Positions 1-7,035 of a stretch of 14,108 nucleotides of DNA are shown piece by piece. The notes under the pieces were generated by a model. The model had not been told where the DNA came from. It worked only from the letters and a program-made list of their open reading frames with translations, and ran no database searches. Positions within the stretch are counted from its first letter, which is position 1. Each line of letters opens with the position of its first letter. The stretch is from Actinomycetota bacterium. Lineage in GTDB: Bacteria > Actinomycetota > UBA4738 > HRBIN12. Location of the stretch: NCBI GenBank assembly GCA_005883885.1, contig VAYF01000112.1:1-14108 (forward strand), read 5' to 3'. A program made the translations under genes and the position numbers.

Positions 1-251
1 ATGCGGCCCTGGCGGCGATGGATTCCGGCATCGATCACCTGGTCCTCGACCTCACCGCCGTCCCGTTCATGGATTCGAGTGGCCTTGGTGTGATCGTCGC
101 GTGTCTCAAGCGGCTGCGCGAGATGGGCGGCGATCTGGCGGTCGTGAGCCCGCCGAGCTCACCGACGACCAAGCTCCTTTCCCTGACCGGTCTGGATCAC
201 GCGATCCCGACCCACGCAACGCTGGACCGGGCCCTCCACGCCGCGCGATGA
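1..251 (+). CDS. STAS-domain anti-sigma factor antagonist, C-terminal part (RsbV/SpoIIAA-like)
   Basis: This is the C-terminal part of a gene that begins before the window; the frame is open from base 3 through codons reading AALAA before the first internal ATG at 18. The visible protein has the STAS core: a hydrophobic strand (HLVLDLTAV) followed by FMDSSGLGV, where the serine of the DSSG motif is the residue phosphorylated by an RsbW/SpoIIAB-type kinase in the family. In the known partner-switching pathway, the unphosphorylated antagonist binds the anti-sigma kinase and frees a SigB/SigF-type sigma factor. No kinase gene is in the window; it could lie upstream. The link to the SigB/SigF-like promoters found here is inference. 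The stop at 249-251 is one base from the stop of the convergent neighbour. Confidence 0.88.
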   Translation, partial: AALAAMDSGIDHLVLDLTAVPFMDSSGLGVIVACLKRLREMGGDLAVVSPPSSPTTKLLSLTGLDHAIPTHATLDRALHAAR

Positions 252-252
252 G

Positions 253-579
253 CTAACGGTTCAAGGCGCGTTCGAGCTGCGCCTTCGACATCTTCGAACG
301 GCCTTTCACGCCGCGCTCCTTCGCCTCGTTGTACAGCTGGTCGTACGTTCGACCTCGTGGTCCCGCGTGGGAGCGAAGCCCACCCCGCCGACCGGACGAG
401 ATGTCCTGCGTCGACGAACGGCTCTTCGTCTTCGCCTCTCCCGACCGGGCGCGCTCCTTGTTCACCGTCCGGGCGGCGATCTCCTCGGCGAGGTTTTCGG
501 ATCGTCCGTGCTCCTCGAGCCCTTCCTTGATGTGCTCGTATTGACGCTCCCGCTTGGCGTTCCACGCCTTCTGTGGCAT
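253..579 (-). CDS. Small basic protein with Rho-N-like C-terminus (often annotated plasmid stabilization protein)
   Basis: This 108-residue, highly charged protein has no signal peptide or membrane segment. Residues 1-50 are helical and charged (KRERQYEHIKEGLEEHG, then AARTVNKERARSG). A middle segment has the pattern STQDISSGRRGGLRSH. Residues 78-108 (TYDQLYNEAKERGVKGRSKM and onward) resemble the Rho-N/SAP-like helix-extended-loop-helix fold. Close relatives are widespread in actinobacteria and often annotated as plasmid stabilization proteins, without proof of that role; nucleic-acid binding is inference. The ATG at 577-579 has a strong site, AAGGAGGA, about six bases upstream. A SigB/SigF-like promoter lies at 622-647, so expression under stress or in stationary phase is plausible. 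Confidence 0.85.
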   Translation of the reverse strand: MPQKAWNAKRERQYEHIKEGLEEHGRSENLAEEIAARTVNKERARSGEAKTKSRSSTQDISSGRRGGLRSHAGPRGRTYDQLYNEAKERGVKGRSKMSKAQLERALNR

Positions 580-621
580 GTCGCTCCTCCTTCATGCTCG
601 TTCGGTCTCCTCGTCGGGGCC

Positions 622-647
622 ATACCCGCCCGAGAACGGCGTTGAAC
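622..647 (-). promoter_or_regulatory. Possible SigB/SigF-type promoter for the small basic protein
   Basis: On the minus strand the sequence reads GTTC, 16 bases, GGGTAT. This matches the actinobacterial SigF/SigB consensus (GTTT-N15-17-GGGTAT) except for the last base of the -35 box. Transcription would start near 615, leaving a leader of about 35 bases before the ATG at 579. Unlike the two other candidates in the window, its spacer has no GTCGCGCTGC core. Confidence 0.5.
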
Positions 648-666
648 GTGTCATGCGGGGAGCGCG

Positions 667-2877
667 TCAGCTCGGCTGAGCGCTCGGGGGAGCCGCGGCG
701 GTCGGGAGCGTGGGCGTCGGGGCCGTGGGGGTCGGACCGGACGAGGACGAGATGGTGGGACTCACCGTCGCTGTGGCGGAGCTCGTCGTCGGGCTTGGCG
801 ATGCGGTCGGCGACACCGGGGCCGTCGTGGGCGTCGCCGGCGCCGAGGGCGCGAGGCTCGGCCGGAGTAGCGAGCCGATCGGGCTGACCGGTCCTCCCGA
901 GTTGTGGGGCAGGGAGAACACCTGCTCCGACCGGGTGGTCGATGACGAAGCGCCGAGTACGATCGCGACCGCAACGATGCTCGTCACGAGCAGACCGATG
1001 GCCGCCCCGAGGGCGACCGCGGGTGCCGCCCGCGATACACGTTCGCGCATCCATTCGGAGCGTCTGCGCCGTTCCAATTGGGCCGACAGCTCGGTGTGCT
1101 GGTTCAACCACGCCATGTACGGCGCGCACGCGTAGACGACCCCTTGCCAGAGGAACAGCGCGGCCACGATCGGCCCACTGCGATGCGTCACCAGGAGCCA
1201 CAGGCCCGTCCCCCACAAGACGGATGCCAGGAGGGTCTCCGTGCGCGCCGCGCGGAGGGCGGTCAGGACGTTTGCCCGGTCGCCCTCCTTCGGCGTTCGC
1301 AGGAACACACCTTCGCGGCGGAACAGCCCCTGGGCACAGGCGAGCGCGACGGTCCAGGAGAGCGAGAGCCAGTTCCCGAACGCCAGGAGCGCGCGTCGGA
1401 GTCCGATCCCCGTCCGAGCGCGCAGCGCCCAGACCGCCCGCAGCAACCCCGAAGCGATCAACGCGATCGGCAGGATGGCGGTGGCGCCGAGGAGCGGGCG
1501 GAGCGCGAGCCTCCCACCCAGCACCAGTCCCACCGCAACGGAAAGCAGCACGATGGAGAACCCCAGCAGCACCAGGTCGTTCAACCACTGCAGCCCACCG
1601 AGCAGGTAGTCGACGCGCTGAGCGGGGCCGAGATGGTTGGACGGGTCTCGGTTCCAGGGGAGGAGATCTCGCCAGTGCATGCGGAGGATCTGCATCCCGC
1701 CGAAGCACCAGCGGAACCGCTGGCTCTTGAGTGAGGCGAACGAGAGCGGCATGATCCCCCGGCCGAACGAGCGGCCGACGAAGAGGCCCGCGTACCCTTC
1801 GCGGAGGATCCGCAACGAGGCCTCCGCGTCCTCGGTGATGCACCACTCGTCCCACCCGCCGACCTTCTCGAGCACATCACGTCTGAGCAATCCCATCGTG
1901 CCGGCGAAGATGATCGAGTTCCGCCGGTTCCGAGCGGGCATCGTCGTGAGGAAGAAGTAGCGGTAGGCGTCGTAACAGGCGGTCAGGTACGCATCCCCCG
2001 CGTACTCGCGGTAGTCCTGGGGCGTTTGGAGGAACGCGAGGTCCGGGTCGACGAAATAGCCCACCACGCTGCGCAGGTAGGCGGGATCGACCAGGTAGTC
2101 CGCATCGATCACGCCGATCAGCTCTGCCTCGACGTCCGTGTGCTCGCGGAGCGCGAGGTTCAGGGCGCCGGACTTGTACCCGGGCCACGGATCGACGTGG
2201 ACGAACCGAACGTTCGACTGCGTCTCGCAGTAGTCGTCCACGGGGCCCCAGACCGCCGGATCCTTCGTGTTGTTGTCGATCACCACGATCTCCATGCGGG
2301 GGTAGTCGATCGCCTGCACGGATCGGATCGTTTCGATCAGCATGTCGGGCGGCTCGTTGTAGGCGGCGATCTGCAAGGACACCATCGGCACGTACGCGGG
2401 ATCGAAGGGAGCGTTCGGCTCATCCGGTCGGACGGCGCAGATCACGTCGAGGGCCTCGAACGCGAAGGACGCCGACAGGGTGAGCGCCACGACCTCGAGC
2501 ACCAGCAGCAGGCCCGAGGCGACCGCCCCGGCCACGGTGAGATACCCACCGAACGTCACCATCAGCCCGAACGCCAGATACGCGAGGCTGGTGGCGAGGG
2601 CGCTCCCGGCGAAGAGATGCGCGACGGGGTTCCACCTCGGCCGGAGGATCACGAGGCATCCGATCGGCAAGGCGAGGAGCACCTCGGCACCCCACACGGG
2701 TGCCGTCGGCAGGCGCCAGATCCGGGCCGCGACCTCGCCGGCGGCGAGGACGAAGCTCGCGCCGATCAGCAAGCTGACGATGCGCGATGCGAACGGGACC
2801 GATCGGCCGATCGAAAGCAGCAGCAGGGTCGAAGTCGCCAGCGCCCCAACGCAGACGACGAACACGGCCAGGAGCAT
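667..2877 (-). CDS. Membrane GT2 family glycosyltransferase (cellulose synthase-like) with Pro/Thr/Ser-rich tail
   Basis: This 736-residue processive-type family 2 glycosyltransferase probably polymerises or transfers a sugar from a nucleotide sugar at the inner membrane. The N-terminus (about 1-135) has four or five membrane segments. The catalytic domain (about 163-400) carries the full set of GT2 residues: D201 in VVIDNN, DAD at 258-260, TED at 349-351 and QRFRW at 386-390. FLRTPK at 525-530 matches the FxRTPK segment of cellulose-synthase-like enzymes. More membrane segments follow between about 430 and 642. The last about 75 residues are Pro/Thr/Ser/Ala-rich low complexity beginning with SLAPSAPATPTTAP. 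No PilZ domain or bcsB-like partner is seen. The product is unknown: cellulose, another beta-glucan or an exopolysaccharide are possible. The ATG at 2875-2877 has no clear ribosome binding site. Confidence 0.9.
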   Translation of the reverse strand: MLLAVFVVCVGALATSTLLLLSIGRSVPFASRIVSLLIGASFVLAAGEVAARIWRLPTAPVWGAEVLLALPIGCLVILRPRWNPVAHLFAGSALATSLAYLAFGLMVTFGGYLTVAGAVASGLLLVLEVVALTLSASFAFEALDVICAVRPDEPNAPFDPAYVPMVSLQIAAYNEPPDMLIETIRSVQAIDYPRMEIVVIDNNTKDPAVWGPVDDYCETQSNVRFVHVDPWPGYKSGALNLALREHTDVEAELIGVIDADYLVDPAYLRSVVGYFVDPDLAFLQTPQDYREYAGDAYLTACYDAYRYFFLTTMPARNRRNSIIFAGTMGLLRRDVLEKVGGWDEWCITEDAEASLRILREGYAGLFVGRSFGRGIMPLSFASLKSQRFRWCFGGMQILRMHWRDLLPWNRDPSNHLGPAQRVDYLLGGLQWLNDLVLLGFSIVLLSVAVGLVLGGRLALRPLLGATAILPIALIASGLLRAVWALRARTGIGLRRALLAFGNWLSLSWTVALACAQGLFRREGVFLRTPKEGDRANVLTALRAARTETLLASVLWGTGLWLLVTHRSGPIVAALFLWQGVVYACAPYMAWLNQHTELSAQLERRRRSEWMRERVSRAAPAVALGAAIGLLVTSIVAVAIVLGASSSTTRSEQVFSLPHNSGGPVSPIGSLLRPSLAPSAPATPTTAPVSPTASPSPTTSSATATVSPTISSSSGPTPTAPTPTLPTAAAPPSAQPS

Positions 2878-2955
2878 GGACGTCGGATGCCCAGTCGCGG
2901 CTCGCGCTAACCATCGCGCCCCGGTGGGGGTCGTCGTCCGACGATCGCGCTCGGG

Positions 2956-3438
2956 TCAGGCTGAGGAGCCGCTTGCACTCGTGACCGAGCATCCCTCGTA
3001 GGCGATCCCCCAGGTCAGCTTCCACGAACCGCGCTCGCGCGCGTACTTGAGCTGACCGCCACCGAAGCAGCCGCCGGAACCCGGTTCATCCCAGGCGTAC
3101 CGGAGCGAAGCGGTCTCCGGCGTCCATCTGATCGGAGCGAGGACCCAGAGGGTTCCTGCCTGCGGACGACGGTGGTGCACCCAGGCGACCGGCCGATCGA
3201 CGGCCCTCGAGATCGCCCGGCGGAGCGCCGTGCCCGCCGGGGTGCAACCCTGCCGCGTTTCGGGGGTCCGGCAGAGCCGGTCCAAGATCTGGATCGGCCG
3301 GCGGCCGGCGTCGAGAACGCGCGCGTCGAGGGCCGCTTCGGCCCGGATCCCGCGGCCGTGGATGTCGCTGCCCGTGGAGGCCGATGCGGCGGCGGCGCCG
3401 ATCAGGACGAGACACACGGCGATGGCTGCGATACGCAC
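2956..3438 (-). CDS. Small secreted protein of unknown function
   Basis: I do not recognise this 160-residue protein. It starts with a typical signal peptide (MRIAAIAVCLVLIGAAAASA, cleavage probably after residue 20). The mature part has four cysteines (56, 65, 124, 150), enough for two disulfides, and a Trp-rich second half (WVLAPIRW, SWKLTWGIAYEGC) suggesting a small beta-rich extracytoplasmic domain. The signal-peptide cysteine at residue 9 is not in a lipobox. The start is GTG at 3436-3438; no strong ribosome binding site is visible. It lies 78 bases upstream of the glycosyltransferase on the same strand, so co-transcription is possible but no functional link can be claimed. Confidence 0.72.
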   Translation of the reverse strand: MRIAAIAVCLVLIGAAAASASTGSDIHGRGIRAEAALDARVLDAGRRPIQILDRLCRTPETRQGCTPAGTALRRAISRAVDRPVAWVHHRRPQAGTLWVLAPIRWTPETASLRYAWDEPGSGGCFGGGQLKYARERGSWKLTWGIAYEGCSVTSASGSSA

Positions 3439-3454
3439 GGACGAACCATTTCAG

Positions 3455-3488
3455 GCCCCGACGTGGGGCGCAACCGCCGAAAGGCGGT
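3455..3488 (-). terminator. Tandem hairpins downstream of the sigma factor remnant
   Basis: Two adjacent perfect hairpins lie in the gap between the sigma factor remnant and the secreted protein: GCCCC-gacgt-GGGGC (3455-3469) and ACCGCC-gaaa-GGCGGT (3473-3488), the second with a GNRA-type loop. There is no T tract, which is common for intrinsic terminators in high-GC actinobacteria. They would end minus-strand transcription coming from 3524. Confidence 0.45.
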
Positions 3489-3523
3489 CGCGGCCAGCGA
3501 GGCGTTCGCCGGCGCCTCCGGAG

Positions 3524-3933
3524 TCAGCCGTCGGTGTCGAGCCGGCGGACCGAGGGCGGGTTGGCCACCAGGTCGATCCCTACGATCCGATCGTTCGCCA
3601 CGGTGAACGCCACGACGGCGATCGGGCGCGGGGGATCGCCGACGATCGCCCCCACGCTTCCGTTCACCATCGCCGGTCGAGCGAGAGGCGCGAGCGGGAA
3701 GACAGGCGAGCGCGAAGCATATCCAGATAGATCCGGCCGACGACGGTCGTGAGCCACGCGCGGAAGTCGTCGATCGTGCCGTCGGTCCGTTCCAGGCGCA
3801 GCCAGGATGCCTGAATGGCGTCCTCTGCCTCGGTGAGCGAGCCGGGCATTCGGTACGCGACCGCGCGGAGGTGCGGTCGTTGCTCCTCGAACTCCCTGGC
3901 GAGCCACTCTCGCCGGTCCATCAGATCTTCCAC
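3524..3933 (-). pseudogene. ECF41-type (SigJ-like) sigma factor with internal out-of-frame deletion
   Basis: Two pieces of one sigma factor lie in different frames. The first (start GTG 3933 or ATG 3921, stop 3664-3666) is a clear sigma region 2: FEEQRPHLRAVAYRMPGSL, AEDAIQASWLRLER, then FRAWLTTVVGRIYLDMLRAR. The second (about 3683 to 3524) reads ARPAMVNGSVGAIVG, then PIAVVAFTVANDRIVGIDLV, and matches the end of the SnoaL-like C-terminal domain of ECF41 proteins. Region 4 and most of the SnoaL domain, including the linker between them, are absent. About 410 bases remain where an intact gene needs about 900, so roughly 500 bases are missing at a junction near 3680-3710. The N-terminal piece alone would make an 85-89 residue region-2 protein. 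Whether this is a true deletion or an assembly error cannot be told from this sequence. Confidence 0.75.
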
Positions 3934-3945
3934 ACCTCTTCAGAC

Positions 3946-4007
3946 GGACGGAAACCGGCGGATGTGACGGATCTCTGCGCGTCACAGTTCTGCCGCCGGC
4001 TCCGTCC
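3946..4007. repeat. 62-nt nested palindrome between divergent units
   Basis: Three nested perfect inverted-repeat pairs share one centre: GGACGGA (3946-3952) with TCCGTCC (4001-4007), CCGGCGG (3955-3961) with CCGCCGG (3993-3999), and TGTGACG (3963-3969) with CGTCACA (3980-3986). That makes 21 base pairs around a 10-nt loop, with small asymmetric internal loops. It sits between the 5' ends of the broken sigma factor and the ABC transporter operon. It could be a regulator site, an RNA leader hairpin of the ABC operon or a palindromic repeat element. Confidence 0.6.
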
Positions 4008-4050
4008 TCAAGGTTGTCCGGCCACCGAAGCGAACAGGAGGAAACCCATC

Positions 4051-5001
4051 ATGACGAACGGATCCGCGATCCAGGTCCGAGGCCTGCGCAAGGTCTTCCC
4101 GGGCGGCGTCGAAGCAGTCTCCGGTGTGGACTTCGATGTCCGGCCCGGTGAGGTGTTCAGCCTCCTGGGGCCCAACGGTGCGGGCAAGTCGACCACGATC
4201 GGCATGCTCACCGGTACGGTCGCGCCGACCGGGGGGAACGCGCGGCTCGCCGGGTTCGACGTCGCCACCGAGCCGCTCGCCGCGCGGCGGATCAGCAGCG
4301 TCTTGTTCCAGGACCCGGTGGCGGACCGCCCGCTGACGGGTCGACGGAACCTGGAGATCCATGCCCGCCTGTGGGGCGTCCCGGTCCGGCAGATCGCCGG
4401 ACGGCTCGAGGAGATCGTGGAGGCCTTCGCGCTGGCCGAGCTGATCGACCGGCCCGTCGGAACGTACAGCGGCGGAGAGCGCCGGCGGCTGGAGATCGCT
4501 CGCGCGCTCGTCTCCCAGCCCGCCGTGCTCTTCCTCGACGAACCGACCGTCGGGTTGGATCCCCGGATCCGGCTGGAACTGTTGGATGTGATCGCTCGTC
4601 TCCGGAACCGGAGCGAGATGACGATCCTGCTCACGACGCATTACCTCGACGAGGCCGAGCGGTTGTCCGACCGGATCGCGATCATGAGGGACGGTCGGAT
4701 CGTGGCCTCGGGCTCGTCGGCGGAGCTGATCGCCGCGCTCGGCGATCAGCTCCTGGAGCTCCGGGTGCACGGCGATCCCGGCGCGTCGCTCGCGTCGCTC
4801 GCCCGCGCCGGGATCGCCGGCCGCGACGCGTTCGCGGTCGGCTCGACCCTGATCGTGCCGGCGCACGACCGCGGCGCGGACGAAGTCCGCGCCGCGGTCG
4901 TGTCCACCGGCGCCGATGTCCTGTCCGCCGTGCAACGGCGGACGACCCTCGACGACGTCTACCTGTGGCTGACCGGCGACGACCTCGCCGAAGCCGCCTA
5001 G
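4051..5001 (+). CDS. ABC transporter ATP-binding protein, DrrA/daunorubicin-resistance type
   Basis: This 316-residue ATPase powers a two-gene ABC exporter of the DrrAB type, whose characterised members export drugs or other hydrophobic compounds. All nucleotide-binding motifs are present: Walker A GPNGAGKST (40-48), Q-loop Q87, signature SGGERRR (140-146), Walker B VLFLDEP (159-165) and switch histidine H197 in TTHYLDEAE. Residues after about 225 form the C-terminal extension usual in DrrA proteins. The ATG at 4051 is chosen because CAGGAGG lies about ten bases upstream; the frame is open further upstream but that stretch has no site and holds the nested palindrome. The permease starts 21 bases downstream and is broken, so this ATPase may now lack its partner. 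Confidence 0.92.
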   Translation: MTNGSAIQVRGLRKVFPGGVEAVSGVDFDVRPGEVFSLLGPNGAGKSTTIGMLTGTVAPTGGNARLAGFDVATEPLAARRISSVLFQDPVADRPLTGRRNLEIHARLWGVPVRQIAGRLEEIVEAFALAELIDRPVGTYSGGERRRLEIARALVSQPAVLFLDEPTVGLDPRIRLELLDVIARLRNRSEMTILLTTHYLDEAERLSDRIAIMRDGRIVASGSSAELIAALGDQLLELRVHGDPGASLASLARAGIAGRDAFAVGSTLIVPAHDRGADEVRAAVVSTGADVLSAVQRRTTLDDVYLWLTGDDLAEAA

Positions 5002-5022
5002 CACCCAAGAGGAGTGATCGAC

Positions 5023-5749
5023 ATGGCAACCATCGCCGCCCCCGCCACCGGCCGCCCGCGCGCTGCGCGGTCGGTCCTGTCGCCCGTCGCAACGCTCGCG
5101 CGACGCCGGTCGCAGCTGACCATACGGACGCCGCGAGAGCTGTTCGTGCCCCTGCTGACCCCCATCCTGTTCGCGCTCGTGATCGCGCCTGCGCTGAAGC
5201 AGGCGTTGCACACGAGCGCCGCCTACGAGTCGTTCATCGCCGTCGGCACGATCGGGCTGCTCGTCCCGCTCAACACGATGTTCGCGGGGTTGAGCGTGAT
5301 CGTGGACCGAGCAGCCGGCGCGCAGCGCGAGCTGCTCGCCGCACCCGTTCCGCGGCCGACGCTCGTGTTCGGCAACCTGGCCGTCGCCTTCGCGGTGACG
5401 GCGTTCCAGATCGCTGCCCTCATCGTGGCGGCGGTGGCGCGCGGGATCCACTTCGACGCCACCGCGGGCGGGATCGCATGGTTCCTCGTCGCGAGCGCGA
5501 TGTTCACGATCGGGATGTACGGGGCCGCCGAGACCCTCGCGAGCCGCGTCCCCGAAGCGGAGGAGTACATCGCACGCGCTCGCGCTGATGCGCTACGGGC
5601 TCCTCGGTGAGGCCGGCGGGCTCCACGACATCTGGGGGATGGCGAACGCGCAGACGATGGCGTGGCTCAGCCTCCTCGTCGTCACGGCGTTCGCTGCCCT
5701 GCTCACCGCCGTGTCGGTCCGGGTCTTCTCGCGGTCGGCGCTGCGCTGA
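5023..5749 (+). pseudogene. ABC-2 permease (DrrB-like) with internal out-of-frame deletion
   Basis: The N-terminal part is a normal DrrB-type permease from ATG 5023 (GAGGAG at 5008-5013): membrane segments around LFVPLLTPILFALVIAPALK, FIAVGTIGLLVPLNTMFAGL and the AVTAFQIAALIVAAVARG stretch, up to AETLASRVPEAEEYIA near 5576. The frame then runs out at 5610. The expected C-terminus resumes in another frame from about 5576: HALALMRYGLLGEAGGLHDI, continuing to SVRVFSRSALR and a stop at 5747-5749. In intact relatives roughly 40-50 residues, including a membrane segment and the PLT before HALALMRYG, separate the two blocks. So about 125-150 bases appear lost, not a multiple of three. The 198-residue product would lack its last membrane segments and probably does not work. 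Confidence 0.8.
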
Positions 5750-5829
5750 GGTGATCTGGATCCTTCGCGCCGGTGCACACGATGTCATCGAGACGCAGCA
5801 TCTCGTGGTTCTCTGCGCCGTAGCGGCAA

Positions 5830-5856
5830 GTTTGGTGTCGCGCTGCGAACGGGTAT
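5830..5856 (+). promoter_or_regulatory. SigB/SigF-type promoter for the single-pass membrane protein
   Basis: A perfect GTTT (5830-5833), a 17-base spacer and a perfect GGGTAT (5851-5856) match the actinobacterial SigF/SigB consensus. Transcription would start near 5863, about 40 bases before the ATG at 5904. The spacer contains GTCGCGCTGC, also found in the spacer of the promoter at 14023-14047. Confidence 0.7.
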
Positions 5857-5903
5857 GACCCAGGGGAACCGCTTCGTACCGCCCTGGAGGAGGGAGAGCC
5901 ATC

Positions 5904-6527
5904 ATGGACGCATGGGTGTGGATCCTGATCGCGATCGGGATCCTGGTCGTCACGTGGCTGGTCTGGATGGTGGTCCAGCGCAAGCGGACGGGATCGTTGA
6001 AGGAACGTTTCGGACCGGAGTACGACCGGACCGTCCGGGTGCTCGACGATCGGCGCGAGGCGGAGAGCGAGTTGCGGGCTCGCCAGGAGCGGCGAGCGAA
6101 GCTCCAGATCAGGCCTCTTCCGGCAGAGGCACGGGAGCGCTACGCCCAGGATTGGCGGGCCGTGCAAACGCGATTCGTCGATGACCCCAACCGCTCGTTC
6201 GAAGAAGCCGACGGTCTCGTGCGAGCCGTCATGAAGGATCGCGGCTATCCGATGGAGGACTTCGAGCAGCGGGTTGCCGACGTCTCCGTCGATCATCCCC
6301 TGGTGGTGGAGCACTACCGTCAGGCCCACGCGATGGCTCTCGCGAACGAACGCGGAGCGGCCACGACGGAGGACCTTCGCCAGGGCATGGTTCACTACCG
6401 GACGTTGTTCGATGAGCTACTCAGGACCGACGAGGGATCGCGGGTGGCGGATGCGGGCGTCGGTCCGCGCGACGGCATGAACCCCAGCGATCGGTCCGAC
6501 GAGTCCCAGCGCATGGCGGACCGCTAG
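5904..6527 (+). CDS. Conserved single-pass membrane protein of unknown function
   Basis: This 207-residue protein has one N-terminal membrane segment (WVWILIAIGILVVTWLVWMV, about 4-23) followed by a basic stop-transfer stretch (QRKR) and a soluble, mostly helical charged domain, probably cytoplasmic. Recognisable blocks are LKERFGPEYDRTV (about 32-44), a charged RREAESELRARQERRAKL helix, RPLPAEARERYAQDWRAVQ (about 70-88) and YPMEDFEQRVADVSVDHP. These blocks recur in a widespread family with no assigned function, often labelled a secreted protein. The ATG at 5904 follows GGAGGAGGGAG closely, leaving no doubt about the start. The SigB/SigF-like promoter upstream suggests a general-stress role. 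It converges on the CDGSH gene with 18 bases between stops. Confidence 0.85.
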   Translation: MDAWVWILIAIGILVVTWLVWMVVQRKRTGSLKERFGPEYDRTVRVLDDRREAESELRARQERRAKLQIRPLPAEARERYAQDWRAVQTRFVDDPNRSFEEADGLVRAVMKDRGYPMEDFEQRVADVSVDHPLVVEHYRQAHAMALANERGAATTEDLRQGMVHYRTLFDELLRTDEGSRVADAGVGPRDGMNPSDRSDESQRMADR

Positions 6528-6545
6528 CGAGCAGGACCTCCGCGA

Positions 6546-7031
6546 TCACGACCCCGACGAGCGGCTCGGCCCGCTCCGGAAACCGATGGTGCGGTGCGTT
6601 CCATCACAGAACGGCTTGTTCCCGGAGCCTCCGCATCTGCACAGGGCGACACGGGTGTCCTCCCGGATCAGGTGTCCACTCGCATCCTCGATCCGGATCT
6701 TGCCTCGCACGAACAGGGGGCCGTTGGGACGGAGTTGGACCGTCGGATCCTCGGGCTCCGGCTCTTGGTCGCCGCCGTCCAGGCGCTGGAAATGGAGGGC
6801 TCCGGTCGGGCACCGCATGACGACCTCGGCGATCTCGTCGGCGGATGCCGCGTCGACCGCGACCCACGGGCGGCGCCAAGGGTCGAAGACCGCGGGGAGT
6901 CCGTTCAGGCAATCGGCCGCGTGGATGCAGTACTCGGGCTCCCAGGTCACGACGATCTGGTCGTTCGCGTATTCCTTCTTGATGTCGGGCTCGTACCGAC
7001 TTTCGTCGCGGGATCCGACCGGCTCGTTCAT
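6546..7031 (-). CDS. Iron-sulfur protein: Fer4-type N-terminus plus CDGSH domain
   Basis: This is a 161-residue two-domain iron-sulfur protein, probably cytoplasmic. Residues about 28-85 match the divergent mono-cluster ferredoxin-like domain (Fer4_19 type): YCIHAADCLNGLPAVFDP then EVVMRCPTGALHF, with C35, C41 and C74. Residues about 98-150 form a CDGSH (mitoNEET-type) domain with the complete [2Fe-2S] ligand set C131, C133, C142 and H146 in CRCGGSGNKPFCDGTH. In the family these clusters act in redox or cluster transfer; the partner here is unknown. The ATG at 7029-7031 begins four bases after the ftsH stop (TGATCGCATG), implying translational coupling. A GTG at 7073 in the same frame would overlap ftsH and has no support. 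Confidence 0.9.
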   Translation of the reverse strand: MNEPVGSRDESRYEPDIKKEYANDQIVVTWEPEYCIHAADCLNGLPAVFDPWRRPWVAVDAASADEIAEVVMRCPTGALHFQRLDGGDQEPEPEDPTVQLRPNGPLFVRGKIRIEDASGHLIREDTRVALCRCGGSGNKPFCDGTHRTIGFRSGPSRSSGS

Positions 7032-7035
7032 GCGA

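Noticed and set aside
197..1855. Open frame of 552 codons on the minus strand
   Set aside because: It overlaps the glycosyltransferase and small basic protein genes in another frame, is Arg/Pro/Gly-rich with no recognisable domain, and is the usual result of high GC at third codon positions.
2521..2560. ATACCC motif as another minus-strand GGGTAT box
   Set aside because: It lies inside the glycosyltransferase coding region, has no GTTT-like box at 15-17 bases and no gene start downstream.
3963..3986. Possible CRP site (TGTGA ... TCACA)
   Set aside because: The half-sites are separated by 14 bases rather than six, so it does not match a CRP site; it is kept only as part of the nested palindrome.
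3982..5451. Open frame of 489 codons on the minus strand opposite the ABC transporter
   Set aside because: It is antisense to a clear ABC ATPase and permease, has the skewed composition of a shadow frame and shows no domain.
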